From: Prostheceraeus crozeri
Lineage: Eukaryota > Platyhelminthes > Polycladida > Euryleptidae
Assembly (NCBI GenBank): GCA_907163375.1
Contig: CAJQUW010016186.1
Span: 124,001 to 188,000, forward strand
Length of the DNA: 64,000 bases
Direction of reading: 5' to 3'
Of the stretch, positions 41,578 to 54,086 are shown piece by piece. Both the position numbers and the translations under genes were made by a program. The notes beneath the pieces were generated by a model that was given only the letters and a program-made list of their open reading frames with translations, was not told where the DNA came from and did not search any database. Position 1 is the first letter of the stretch. The number at the start of each line of letters is the position of its first letter.

Positions 41578-43150
41578 ATGGCTGACACTCTTCCGTCGAC
41601 ACCAGCACCTGAGCAGCAACCGAAAACAACGCCACTCACAGCTCGACGTCCGGCAGCATCTCGTCGACTACCAGCAGCCGCTGACGTACACCAAGGCCCA
41701 CGTTGCCTGCCACCAAATGCTAATATGGCCTTAACAATCACTCGATTTTCCGGAGACGACACTGGGAGTGAGACAAGTTTCGAAGACTTCATCAATAAAT
41801 ACGAGTTGGTCTCAAGAGCCTTGGGCTGGCTGGATGTGCAAAAAGCGTTTTTGCTCCCCACATATCTAAAATCCTACGCTTTAGAAATGTACCGCCAGGT
41901 TCCAGCTGAAGCTCAAAACAACTACCCACTCCTCATTCGAACTATGAAGGCACTATTGAAGACCCCTGAGTCGGAAAAATTTGCAAGCGCGGAACTGCAC
42001 ACCAGAAAACAAAAGGCAGGTGAGTCTGTCGCGGCGTTTGCGACAGACATTCAACGGTTGGTCAGAACAGCATATTCTAGTCTCGATCAGAAGGCAAAGG
42101 ACACCCTAGCCAGGGAGGCTTTTGTTTTTGGCCTACTACCCAATCTCCGGCGGGCCGTACTGCAAAACGATCCCGACACTTTGGAAGACGCAATCTCATA
42201 TGCTCGGAAAATACAGGCACAGCGACAGTTACTAGCAGATGACGATCAATCCACTTCCACTGTCGCAGCGGTACAGGCAGTTCAGGACCGCATGGAATCA
42301 CTAGTATCAGCTATACATGGCATGAACATGTACCCGACGGCTACTTATCCTGTAAGTGCCCCATCCCGGCCTTGGACGGCAGCCCCCATGCCACGGTATA
42401 CAACTGATAATAGAGTGATATGCTACAGATGTGGAAAGCCAGGCCATCTCCAACGCCAATGCGGCAGGCGAGTGACATTTGCACAACAATCTCATCGTCG
42501 TCCTCCTAACGGGTTCCAGCCGCGACCAGGTTATCAGACATCAAGATCAAGTAGTAATGAAAGACCGAATGTGAGAACAGACGCGTTCAAGAACACTCCT
42601 ACGATGGACACGACGTCGGCACCTTTCGAATCTCAAGGATCTCAACGGGGTAACGTCGAATCCCCAGCGTACCCACATTCTATTCATGTTACCAACAGGA
42701 GTCAACAACGGTATTTTTCTCCACCCCCAAGTGGGTATGGACGCCAGAACGGTAACACTAGACGCTTTTCAGGAGATTCAATATCAGGAATCTCAATGAA
42801 TCTAGGACGACAAGCGGACTCAGAAACTCTTAGCAACTCGATTTATTCCGATAATCTGCAGGAACGCGTGCACGTGCGAGATCCAAATATACTCGTGGCT
42901 GGCATAACACTTTCACGCGGTTGCCAGAGCGATCTGGAGAACGGCAGTCAACTAAAGCAAGCATATAGCAATAGTCAGGATGTGGTCAGTGACACCCATC
43001 ACATCCCCGCCGAGGTTCACAAACAAACGGAGGAAATGGCGCCTCCATCAGCACCACCACCTCCTCCGGCCCTCATAAATGACGTACAGATGCATTCAAC
43101 GCCAGCTGGCTTCGACCCTATCATCGAGGGTTTGCCTACATCCAAAAATG
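41578..43150 (+). CDS. gag: Gag region of the retrovirus-like element
   Basis: The capsid-type N-terminal half includes LDVQKAFLLPTYLKSYALEM, SEKFASAELHTRKQKAGESV and DTLAREAFVFGLLPNLRRAV. This is the Gypsy Gag capsid pattern (YLxGxAxxxY... LxxRxQxxGESVxxFAxxI). One zinc knuckle follows (CYRCGKPGHLQRQC, CCHC) near 42420-42465, then a long Ser/Pro/Gln-rich tail. The product would form the particle core. The start at 41578 is the first ATG in frame and directly follows the palindrome. The same frame runs on into the hydrophobic segment that begins the envelope-like region. Confidence 0.85.
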
Positions 43151-45100
43151 CTGAAACTCAAACGAATCATCAAACCACCGTACATTTATATGCCCATTGG
43201 CCAGTTATCAACATGCTAGCCCTACTGACACCATCTTCGCACGGAAAGATACTCAGAGGACTCTCCACTTTTCTCCTCATCATCGTTATCATTCTTTTGT
43301 GGCTTGGAAGAGGTGCCGAAGGGAGTGATCCAAGTCACCCCATGCCAATGATCTGCCAAACGAAAACGGGTGCCTCCACATTGGAAATACCTGACCCACC
43401 ATCCTGTGAGTCTGGTATCAAAAGAAACACGGCACCCACCAATCAGACGCATGTGTTGTACAAGATCAACATGTTGCAATACGAAAGTCCAGGTTTCCAC
43501 TGTATTAAAATCAAGCATATCTTCAAAACTCTCATATACTTTTTCGGAGACGAAAGGTTGTTGAAGAAAAACATCGTCCACATCCCTGTATCTAATCTGG
43601 AGTGTCAACAAATGATCCGGGAAAAACAATGCTCCGTGGGAAAAATGAAAAGCATTAAGGGTGGTTTGGTCCACCGATATACCAACCGTTCCTGTGTTCG
43701 GAGCAGCACCCTTTGAATGTTGTAAATGGAGGACTCAAGTAATAACCAATTGCTTCGTGGTACCAATCACAGTGTATAAACGCCACTCTTCGAAATATAT
43801 GGAAAGTTCTGCTGGAGCCGTTAAACACTGTCACTACCAGGCAGGACATTGTCACCTCAATGATTTCTCTCACATTATTTGGACACCTACGGAAGAAGAA
43901 AAGTGTAAATTTCTGAAGTGGAAAACGCTTTCCGGAGAACAGTGGGGTGACACGTGGATGTCCAGCGACGGAAACCTCGCACTCACATTTCCCACGAAAA
44001 AGGAAGCTTACCTAGACTGCCACAACCTAACCCTCCGGAGAACTCAGCAAGGAATATACGTAAGAGACTGTCCAATTTTCACATCAACCACAGCCGCAAC
44101 TGACAAGGTACAGCAACGACGACCCCGAAGAGGAGCTACAACGTCTGCGGTTGCAGCAGCGCAACTACAAGCTCTACAATTTCGCCTTACAAATTATGTG
44201 CGCTTGGCTTTTAATATGGCTGTCCAAGCGTCCTGCAAGAGCATGATGTCGGCAGTGAGCCTACTCAAAGTGGCAATTATGTCCCATCCGACCTTGGCCG
44301 CCCGCTCACTGCTAAAACGTGACTACCTCCATGCCAAAGCGGTCGGAAGACTGTTGGAGATTTTCCCGTGTACGAAGGTGTACAACTTCAGTATCCTAGC
44401 AATGGAGAAAGTTTGTCTCAGTAGAATCCCCGTGATTTACATTATAAAGGATCATCAACCCATCATGGGTTACTTAGATCCTTTTGACAAACATTATACA
44501 TCCAACAGTGACTCGTCGACCGTGCCATGAAGTCACAAAAATACCACTTTGTTACCAAAATACATGCTGCAATTATCATCACACACATGGATGCCGTGTT
44601 ATGCCTCCTTCTCAAACACTGCCTCTCTACCCATCCAACTTCACGACAGTTCCTATGCTGCCACACACTATCTTTCATGATCTTGTGGTATATAATTGGA
44701 GCGACATACAGTCTCGCGAGACAATCAACGATCTCATGGGAACCCTCAACATGCATCACGAAATCCTCCAACGCTTGGGAATTTCGTCTGAGGAAAGCAC
44801 AGAACGAAACACAAAATCTCTTATAAACAGCATAGCCCACCGAGTGTCCTTCGGATTCCTCCTGGGCTTTGCAGTCACTGCTAAACAGATATGGATATTC
44901 CTGGTGTGTCTGTATGTGACTATTACTGTCTTCCTTCGCATTTGCAAGAAATGTGCCCATCGGGTAACCAGACCTGTCTGGATGCCGAACACGCTCTACC
45001 TACCTTGGCGAAGACCCAAAGGAGCACAGCAGAGACGACAAGATCAACAGCTTATCTCACCCAACCAGGAACATGTTGCAATGCTCGCTCCTCCCAATGA
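43150..45100 (+). CDS. env: Envelope-like glycoprotein region, placed between gag and pol
   Basis: The parts seen are a strong hydrophobic segment acting as an internal signal (STFLLIIVIILLWLG, about 43265-43310), a Cys-rich ectodomain with N-glycosylation sites (NQTH, NRS, NLT), a furin-type site RRPRR followed by a small-residue stretch (GATTSAVAAAQLQAL, about 44125-44170) that could be a fusion peptide, a later Cys pair with CLSRIPVIY and GYLDP words, and a final membrane anchor (IWIFLVCLYVTITVFL, about 44890-44940) with a basic tail. This order of signal, cleavage, fusion segment and anchor is that of a viral membrane fusion protein. The fusion class is unresolved. The region spans more than one frame; splicing is how retroviral env is normally expressed. 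Confidence 0.75.
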
Positions 45101-45299
45101 CAGCCCATCAGTTGACGGCTGTAGAGAGGAGCTGCCACTGACATCCATAAACCCACCAGCATATTCAACCAGCGCAACACCAACGGCACCGTTGTACCAT
45201 CCCTCATCCCTTGAGGGCAGCACACCTTCATTGCAGAGCTGCACAACTGAAGACAATGACGACAGGACACATTATCCCCACCAACCTCAATCTTCCATT

Positions 45300-48200
45300 T
45301 GGCCTAGATCCTACAGCACAGAGGACGTCGTTGCGGCCTGTGGACAACAAGAGAAATCTGTTATCCGCTTGCACATCAACAACAAAGTCGCTGAAGCACT
45401 ACTGGACAAAGGTGCAGGTATAACTCTAGTATCGAAAGAATTTTGCAAGAAATGGAACATCACTTGGGGGAAAACTTCCATTTCAGCGAAAAACGTTAGT
45501 GGAGGTGATTTAGAAATCGTTGGCTGCGCTACTATCCTATTGACCCTTGCGAAACGAGATATCCTTCACGATGTGGCTGTTATGAAAGATCTGCGGTTTG
45601 ACGCCATCCTGGGAGTAGACTTTTTAAACAAGATTGAATATTTCACCATCAATTACAAAAAAGGAAAAATTGAATTCCCCTCTCCCACTCCCACCAGAGT
45701 TTGTGCCGTAAAGCTTGAACATAGCGTTACCATACCACCTCGAGCAGAAATGAAAGTGGCGTCTAGATTGACGCATCCCATCTCGTCGGAAACGGTTTTA
45801 TTCCACCCTAAGCATAGTAATCGGTTATCGCAAGTACTGATCGCCAACGTTGTCGCATCGCCGGAACATCAAATCCCAATTTGTATCACCAATATGTCGC
45901 AAGCCCCAGCAAAGTTTGATCGAGGGCTAACCGTCGGCAAAGCGGAGGCTCTCACCACGGAAGATCTTATTATTGGGGAAGATCAACGTCAATCCTCAAG
46001 TGCTACCGAAATAGATGAGTTTCTAAGCCTTTTTTCAAAATCTTCGTCGCTATCGGACGGACAGCAGGCGGAATTGAACAACCTCCTCTGGCGATACCAA
46101 GACGTTTTTGCTCGGCATGAATTCGATCTCGGACAAATGGAGGGACAAATGGACAACCCTCCTGTTCGTCAACGTCCATATCGGATCCCAGAATCGCAAA
46201 AAGGAGTGATAAAAGAACATATAGACAAAATGTGCCAACACGGCATCATCCAACCAACAGCTAGTTCATTTGCGTCACCTGTCATTCTAGTAAAAAAGAA
46301 GGACGGCACCGATGGATTCTGTGTCGACTTCCAACGCCTGAATGCTATTACCAGCAACGACTATTTTCCTCTACCTCGAATTGATGAAACGGCCAACTGT
46401 CTATCCAACGCGACATACTTTTCAACTCTGGATTTGGCATCGGGATACTGGCAGATACCTATTGCCCCAGAATCAAGACCGAAGACTGCTTTTACCACCT
46501 TTGCCGGAAACTTCGAATTTTGCCGACTACCATTCGGACTCTGTAATGCGCCGGCTACATTTCAGCGAGCCGTGGAAGTCATACTAGCGGGATTGCAAAA
46601 CGAAACATGCATCGTCTACATAGACGACGTCATCTGCTACTCGTCTGATTTTTCAACTCATCTACAACACTTAGAGAAAATCCTATCGAGAATGGTGACG
46701 CACGGGGTCAAACTGAAACCGAAAAAGTGTGACTTCGCTAAACCTTCAGTCAGGTTTCTTGGTCACATCATCACACGTGATGGCCTCAAACCTGACCCCG
46801 ACAACACTAGGAAGATACGGGACTATCCCGCCCCAACATCTACTAAAGAAGTTCGCCAATTCTTAGGGCTTGCCTCTTATTACCGGCGATTTATACCCAA
46901 TTTTGCCAAAGTAGCCAACCCTTTACATCAGCTAATCAAGAGAGACACCCCTTTCATATGGGAAGCAGACCAGCAGACATCTTTCAGCGAATTGAAAACC
47001 AGATTGTGCATGGAACCCATACTTGCATACCCCGACTTTACAAAGACGTTTATACTACATACAGACGCAAGTGGAACGGCCCTTGGAGCTGTACTCAGCC
47101 AAGGCACGGGTCGTGAAGAAAGGCCTATCGCTTATGCAAGTCGAACACTCAACAAGCACGAAAGGAATTATGCCATCGTAGAACTGGAGGCCTTGGCCAT
47201 TGTATGGGCCTGCGACCATTTCCGCCCTTACCTATACGGCAGGCCATTCACAGTAATAACTGACCACAGCCCACTTCAGTGGCTGTTCACACACCGCAAT
47301 CCATCGTCTCGCCTTATTAGATGGGCACTCAAGCTGCAAGAGCTGGACATGGTCATCAGGTACCGACCTGGGAAATGCAATAATGCGGATGCCCTTTCCC
47401 GCATATCGGACGTACCGGCGGTGTCAGCGATTCAGCGTCAAGATGCCACGGAGCTAACAATCACGTCTGACTTGTCGAATGTGCGCTTAGCTCAGCAGAA
47501 CGATCAGCTGCTCAAAAGCATTTCTGGGAAGTTGATGGGAAAAAAGTGAACATGAGCGCAATCGACCAGACGGAACAATCCTACGTTCACAGAAAGTTTG
47601 GTAATTTCCGCTTACGCCATGGAACTCTCTATCGTCTGACTGAAAAAGACACACTTGTGCTGGTACTCCCACCATCGTATCGCATGCAGGTATTCTTGGA
47701 GTTCCATCATGGACAATTCGGCGGACATTTATCCGCAGAAAAGACGCTATCGCGTCTGCGAAAATTCTATTATTGGCCCAAAATGAATAGAGAGGTGAAA
47801 CGATGGGTGAAGGAATGTGTGTCGTGTAATGCAAAGAATGCACCGAAGCGAAAAATCAAAGTACCATTGAAATGCATACCAATCCCGCCCCCATTTTACC
47901 GTTGGGCGGTGGATATAACTGGACCATTTCCGAAAACGCACGATGGAAACAAATATATAGTCATATTCATCGAGTACGCCACGAAATGGGTGGAAGCTTT
48001 TCCCATTTGCGACCAAGCGGCAACGACGATTGCAAAGTTGTTTTCCGACGAAATTGTATGCCGGTATGGATGCCCCGAGATCTTGTTGTCCGACCGAGGA
48101 GCTAACTTTATGTCCTCTTTGATGAAGGAAGTTTGTCGCTTGACAAACACAAAGAAAATTTTTACAACAGCATATAACCCTAAGTGCGACGGATTAGTCG

Positions 48201-48976
48201 AAAAAATGTGCGGAGTGATCGTGAGGATGATTTTCCATTACGTCAGCAACGATCAGAAGGATTGGGACGACTTCCTCCCAGCAATGCTGTTCGCTTACCG
48301 GTCATCCGCTCATGCATCCACCAAAGAAAGTCCGTTCTTCCTCGTTTTCGGGAGGGATCCTCATCTCCCTTGTGACATGGCACTTCAAGAACAGTGCAGC
48401 GACCCCACAAACACATCAGTTTCGGAATACAAACAAAATTTGTCGCGTCGCTTGTCAACCGCCTGGGAGCTTGCACGCAAGCACAATGATGAAGCCCAGA
48501 CCCGCCAGAAGACCCAGTATGACAAAACAGCTACCGATACACTGGATAATCTGGCGATTGGAGATCGCGTGTACGTCTTTACGCCCCAACCGAAAAAGGG
48601 ACTTTCCAAGAAACTGCAAAAACTGTGGCGCGGCCCTTACCGTGTAGTGCAGATGACGGACACAAACGTCATGGTCGCACCAATCAATGAACCACGCGGA
48701 AAGAAGCAATGGATAAACATAAATCGATGCAAACTAGCTATTGAACCACATACTCCCGAGTTACCCGTACCTGACACCCCAGCACTAACCCAATTCTTCG
48801 ATGCGGTTCCCAAGGCGGATGAAGACAAAAAGGTCTCAGAGCTAGGTTCCGAAAATGAGAAGAAAGAAAAACCCGAACAATCACGACCCAGCACAGGGGA
48901 AACTAAGGCTTCCCCTCAGAATGCTCCGCCGCGCAAATACCCATTAAGGAATAGACAAAGACACCTCTCCTGTTAA
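45300..48976 (+). CDS. pol: Pol of the retrovirus-like element (protease, RT, RNase H, integrase)
   Basis: The aspartic protease is near 45390-45620 (EALLDKGAGITLVS, with DKG where DTG or DSG is usual, and AILGVDFL). RT is near 46140-46800 (VDFQRLNAITSNDYFPLPRI, FSTLDLASGYWQIP, VYIDDVICYS). RNase H is near 47040-47400 (HTDASGTALGAVLSQ, TDHSPLQWLF). Integrase has an HHCC zinc region (FHHGQFGGHLSAEK, CVSCNAKN) and a DDE core (VDITGPF, LSDRGANF, DGLVEKM), then a chromodomain-free C-terminus with FTPQPKKGLSKKLQKLWRGP. RT sequence type is Gypsy (Metaviridae). A proline/Ser-rich tail follows integrase. The pol catalytic motifs look intact apart from the protease variant. Confidence 0.9.
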
Positions 48977-49379
48977 GCCGTATGGGATATACATACCTAC
49001 TGCAAATTTGCTTCGCTTACCTGCCAACAACTTACACACTTTCCCACTAAAAGACGCCCTAAATTGCTGTATTCTCTCCAATCTCTATTAACGATCATTA
49101 CCGCACCCTCCCCCGCTTCATGCTACTTGCGTCTAGTTTGGGTAATATCGCCAATTTGAGGAGACTTCGTGACTGATAGGGCACCCTACTATACCTTTAA
49201 TGTTTCATATTTCTGTCTCATCTCCCTCCCAACTAACTTCAGTACGTGCTGCTCCCTTACATCACCACATTACTTTTGACTTCTATTTTATAAATTCCAT
49301 AAAACTGTTATGTCTCTGTAAGAAAAAGTTGAACTGCAATCGATTGACGAACTTGTCTGCCTTTTACAGGCTATTCTAG

Positions 49380-50687
49380 TAGTATCCGTACAAGGGGCCA
49401 TCCAGCCCTCCGGCGAGGTCGTGACCGATCAGCAGTCCGGCCCGGTTGAGGTCAGTGTGTTGCTGACCATTAGAAGCGAGGCGGGTATGTTGGAGCCTGT
49501 CCGTCTGATCTCCTCCCTTATCCAACCAGTGGGACCAATACCGTGGTACGAGACGGCCACAATCCACGGGATTAGCCTGCGTTCCCTCGAAGATGCTCCC
49601 ACGTGGCAGGACTTTGGAAGGGAGATTGCGTGGAGGTTGGGAACCACTCCGCTTACACACGTTTATGCCAAAACAATGGCGTCGCTAGTTTGGATACCGA
49701 CGATACCGTGTCTGCGGTCGATCCCTGCATCGGCCGTGCAACTGGGACCATGGGCGGAACGTGTGGAGGCGAAGTGGTTCCACGACGCACTCCAACGCTG
49801 GAATGAGGGGTCCACGTGCCTGCCTTGCCAGTATGCACACACAATATCGGCCGAACCGAGCCCCGGACTTAGCAAGAGAGCACTACGGTGTATTTTGCGC
49901 GTCAAAAGACGCCGCAGTGCTCGTGGCGGCCCTCAACGCCGGAGTGGCAGTCCACCCCTTTCCGGACTACATTCCGAAACCAGAAGAGGAGAGACGCGTA
50001 CTGCCGATTCAAGCAGGCTTGGGACCACACGACGATGTCCTTCTGGTGACGGAGGAAGAGATGGAGGCCGGAAGTCAGAACGACTTCAAACGGGCGTTGC
50101 GCGCCACCCGGGATTTTGTCATCAAGGGCTCCGGACACGTACCGCACGTTGCCCTCCTGGGAACGGAGTCAGTGGAGACGATTCTTCGTTGTGCCATCCT
50201 GTCGGCGGTGCGGTCCAGGAGGAGACGACCACAGTGGCCCGCTATCACCGACAGGATCACGGAGGTGGTGCGGACATTCCACCGCATGGGCACACCGCCG
50301 TTGTGGCCACGAAAAATCGCTCGGCCGTCCTCGGTGCTCATCATAACGGCTAACAAACATTTAACCCTCGCGGACAGCATCATAATTTATATCCCGCTGG
50401 GCCTGATCCCATCCGCCAACATCACGGATAGACTCAAGATGACAGCGAGGCCGCTGGGGGCTAACTATCTGAATTGCTGTGTGGGAGTATTCGTCCTCCC
50501 GGAGGACCGACGAACGATCTCCATAGAATGGCTCCAGCGAGCGCGGGAGGCAGTGCAGGACATTTACCCTGCACTCCCGTGGGTGTTTGTGCATAACCAT
50601 CTGCGGGCGATTGTGGACATCTCTCTCCGCGTCGTCCGTCAAATAACCCCGGCTACCATTCGGGACTTTCGACGAGAATATCGTTGA
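49380..50687 (+). CDS. Unrecognised ORF region between pol and 3' repeat
   Basis: A GC-rich coding-like region of about 1.3 kb lies in the place where env usually sits. It shows words such as EVSVLLTIRSEAGMLEPV, WYETATIHGISLRS, HPFPDYIPKPEEERRVLP and SILIITANKHLTLADS-like hydrophobic strands. There is no zinc finger, signal peptide, membrane anchor or enzyme motif that I recognise. It is preceded by CTGCCTTTTACAG at about 49358-49370, a good acceptor-like sequence, so it may be expressed from a spliced message. It occupies more than one frame. It could be an accessory protein acquired by the element or a remnant of another insertion. Confidence 0.55.
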
Positions 50688-51182
50688 GTTTTTGTTTTGC
50701 TCTGCTTGCCTTCTGTGTCTTTTGTGTACACTATTATTTTTTACAGTTACATAATCTAAGTAACACCGTCATCGTTTTCCTTTCGACCTATAATGTACAC
50801 CGTGTCACAGCGTATCACTGACTGGTGTCTTTGTAACTATTAGTACTAATAGCTATTGTCGTTTTGCACAAGTAATCCTGGTCTCGCTTTACCAATTGCC
50901 AGAGACAATCTGCTCTCGTGCCCCTGTTCCCTTCCAGATGATACATATCTTCCTTCTTCTGCGACGAGGACGTCGCTCCTCACGGTGGATGGAAATGTAA
51001 TCGTAATTCTTGCGGTTTAAATTCGAAATGATGTTTTGTATTTCACTATCGAAATCGGATCCTATGGACATTTTATTGGAACATTTATTCCTAATTGGAA
51101 AATTCTGCTCCACTGGCTGTGGATTTCACTGCATTTTCGGCATCAGAGGACGAAAGGTCAAGTCGCAACTTTCTGAGAATTG

Positions 51183-51525
51183 ATGACTCAGCGGAAATGG
51201 AGGTACGGGGCACTTTCTTCTAATTACGATTCATAAAGATGGGCGAGAGATAATCTTCGTTCCGTGGCAAGTAATAAAGAGGGAGGCGAATGTTTAATCC
51301 TGTACCAGCGGCAATCAACTTCAAAAGGTGCCGCCCACGCTGCGATGTGGTTGGACTCAAGGAAGCTGGGAATGAAATCGGAAGGCGAACGTTTAATCCT
51401 GTACCAGCGGCCATCAACTTCAAAGACCTAAAAGCGCTCGTGGAAATAATAAAATTCATTCTAATTAGAAAATTCTCCTCTACTCGAGGGACCATAATGG
51501 CGTTAAGGTGCCGCCCATGCTGCGA
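51183..51525 (+). repeat. 3' direct repeat of the retrovirus-like element (shortened LTR)
   Basis: It matches 37181-37523 and stops at CTGCGA, after which the sequence changes to CACACACATC. A full-length LTR would be expected to continue. Confidence 0.85.
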
Positions 51526-51859
51526 CACACACATCACATCACTTCTGCAGATTCAGATGCATAGCATGCTGCTAAAAGTGAACTGAATTTACTATATAAT
51601 TGGTTACTAGGTTGTCATACAAGGTGTCATCGTCATAAAATTAGAGCGGAGAGAAGAGCTTTTTTAACTTTAAAAGCTTTTTAAACTTAAGACTTAAAAA
51701 CTAGCGAGCACTCAAAAGATTATTTCATTTGAAGACAATTGTGAAATGCGGATTTCAATCTTGTGAGATGGTGTGACAGTTTTCCTATGTATAAAAATAC
51801 TGTCGCGTGAAAGAGACTATAACAATAATGTTTTTGATGCATCAAATATATCAAAATGC

Positions 51860-52130
51860 ATAGATAGGAATGAGAAGAGAGACGGGATCGAACAAGGAGA
51901 AAAGGAGAATAAGATAAAGTGGAAAATAACAGAGAAGAGAAAGAGTTGAAGGAGAATTGAAAGGAAGAATTGAAAAGAATTGAAAGGAGAAAATGAGAGA
52001 TACGAAGGAAAAGAAGTGGAATAGCAAGTGAACAACTTGATGAAGAAAAGAGAGAGAGATAGATGAAAGAGAATGGAGAGAGGAGGAAGCAGAGAAAGAG
52101 AGAAGAGGAAGAGGAAAAGAGAAATGTAGG
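51860..52130 (+). repeat. Purine-rich strand (GA-rich, about 270 bp)
   Basis: The plus strand is almost all A and G with GAGAA and AAGGA words and few pyrimidines. It is low complexity; long frames on the minus strand here are compositional artefacts. Confidence 0.8.
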
Positions 52131-52149
52131 GGAGGTTTATGAATTTTTT

Positions 52150-52440
52150 TTCTGCTACGTAGACACAACGCATATGTGCTACGTAGAGGTAACCGAGCAG
52201 CTACCGACTGCTACGTATCCACGTTTATTTGCTACGTAGAGGCAACCGAGCAGCTACCGACTGCTACGTATCCGCAACGTTTATTTGCTACGTAGAGGCA
52301 ACCGAGCAGCTACCGACTGCTACGTATCCGCAACATTTATTTGCTACGTGGAAGCAACCGAGCAGCTACCGACTGCTACGTATCCACGACGCATTTGCTA
52401 CGTAGAAGCAACCGAGCAGCAACGCTCATATAGGCAAAAC
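52150..52440. repeat. Minisatellite with TGCTACGTA core, 50-57-bp unit, about five copies
   Basis: The unit runs GCTACGTAGAGGCAACCGAG, then CAGCTACCGACTGCTACGTA, then TCCGCAACGTTTATTT. It is repeated at about 52165, 52222, 52279, 52336 and 52392 with small length changes. The palindrome TACGTA appears twice per unit. Diverged words (GCTACGTAGCTGCTGCG) go on to about 52580. Confidence 0.88.
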
Positions 52441-52639
52441 GTCAAAAGCGCTGAAAATATGCTATAAGTGTAGAATAAGTATCATTAGCTACGTAGCTGC
52501 TGCGTACTGCCACCAACCAACTTGCTACGCTACGCTTTGGAACGTTTGGCACCGACTGCTACGTATCAGCTACGTAGGATTGTTAGCCGGGGTGCATCAG
52601 ACATCTGAAACGTAATGAGAAATTCTTAGTAAGATATAG

Positions 52640-53020
52640 TCATTCAAACTTTGAGCAGGGGTTCATTTAAGCTGCATTGCTTAAATGATTTTAAGATTGA
52701 AAATTTTCATATCAATATAAGTTATGCATGCAACGCTAAAAAATTCTAAGTGTGGCATTCAAAACGAAATTTGAGCAGGGGTTCGTTTAGGGCTGAGCCC
52801 TGACATTCAATTAGCTGCAGATTTAGAATTTTTATATATGCAACCTAATTATTCGAAAGACATTAAAATTTATTCAGAGACGAACAATTGAATGATAAAA
52901 TACGTTAAATACGATAAATTTAATTATTAGAAAGACATTAAAAATCAACGAGACACAAATAGAAATCCTAGACTCAATTGAGTGATAAAATACGTTAAAT
53001 ACGATTAATTTAATGCAAGG
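52640..53020. repeat. Two imperfect duplications
   Basis: TTTGAGCAGGGGTTC recurs at 52652 and 52770. AATGATAAAATACGTTAAAT or its close variant, together with GAAAGACATTAAAA, recurs at about 52855-52920 and 52928-53012. No coding sequence is seen. Confidence 0.7.
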
Positions 53021-53029
53021 ACGGCTCTA

Positions 53030-54080
53030 TTTGTTAGGCATTTGTTCAAGAAAATTAATAGAAAATCACAGATCGACGAAGAGCACCTTACGCTATCAAC
53101 AATTTTACGCACAAGTAAATCAAATATTTTGACGAGAAATTTTATCTAATCGATAACGTACGGTACGATAAACCATCACAGCCAAGCAGCCTTTTATATA
53201 TAATTTATAATGACAAACAGAAATAAAGAAATGGGATTTACCTTAATGAAGTCGTGAATTAGACACGTAAATGACGAAAGTAAGCAGGATATTTGACGAT
53301 GAACGTGAAGCGATCGATATAGGCTTAAAAGACATGACAATCGTATTGAACTCTTGACGATACGAGTCAGCACGGTCTAAACTAAGTTCAACGCAGTGGC
53401 AAAGTAACCGCTCAAGCCAGCACTGAACTAGCGATAGCAAGCGCGTTCAAGTCAATGAATTGAATCACCCCAGAATTTCCTTCGCATTGGCGGGACGGAA
53501 AACCAGAAATATTGGATTGACAGCGTCGCTAAGCGACGGACGAATAGTTATGCTGCTTGCACGGTCGTCGGCTGCTCGGCAATCAGTAGTTTGGTAGGTT
53601 AAGAATAGTGTGACGTAGCACTATTGATAAAAGCTGCAGCTATCTCTTTGAGAGGGTAGGTTTTCCGTAGCCAGGAGAACCGACGCGCGCTATAGAAGCG
53701 CGCGAATGGCGGCACCCTTGTGTACGGCAGCATCGTGCATTGCAGCCTCGCAGCAGCCAATCCCGTCGCTCCTATTGAGCCGGGTTGCTTTCGAGAGGAA
53801 GTCGCTTGGCAACGGATTGAATACAAGCTCTAACTGATTGAATGACGTGTACAGACATACGCGCGCACGGACGTATCGATGGCCTGCCACGTGGGCATCA
53901 CACGACTGGTCATCATCATTAATGTTTTGACTCGGGAAAGTTGTTAGATGGGACAATATTTATTATCGCTCTAAAATAAGCCCTGCTAGTGGCTGAAACC
54001 CATAGGATATATACTAGCGTGCTTGGGCGATTACGAATTTTCGGGTGGGCGATTTGGCCAAGCGGGTGGGCATTCGCCCA
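53030..54080. other. Non-coding stretch, no gene recognised
   Basis: Short frames exist but have no family resemblance. GCGCGCG-like words near 53690-53870 make it locally CpG-rich. Confidence 0.45.
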
Positions 54081-54086
54081 CCCAGT

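Larger units (their letters stand above)
37181..51525 (+). mobile_element. Retrovirus-like Gypsy element with env-like region between gag and pol, about 14.3 kb
   Basis: Two 343-bp direct repeats (37181-37523 and 51183-51525) differ at about two positions and bound the element. The 3' copy seems to be a shortened LTR, because the 5' LTR region looks longer. The parts in order are a long leader ending in a giant palindrome, gag (about 41.6-43.1 kb), an envelope-like glycoprotein region (about 43.2-45.1 kb), protease (about 45.3-45.7 kb), RT (about 46.1-46.8 kb), RNase H (about 46.9-47.4 kb), integrase (about 47.7-48.9 kb) and an unknown ORF region (49.4-50.7 kb). It looks close to whole, with about two or three apparent breaks or frame changes. 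The near-identical repeats mean it is young. Base composition is richer in GC than its surroundings. Confidence 0.88.

Noticed and set aside
50889-51113. 74-residue minus frame with REERRPRRRRRK
   Set aside because: Could be a small basic protein, but it lies antisense near the 3' repeat of the retrovirus-like element with no homology I recognise.
51817-52173. 118- and 105-residue minus-strand frames rich in F, L and S
   Set aside because: They arise from the purine-rich plus strand; low-complexity translation with no motif.
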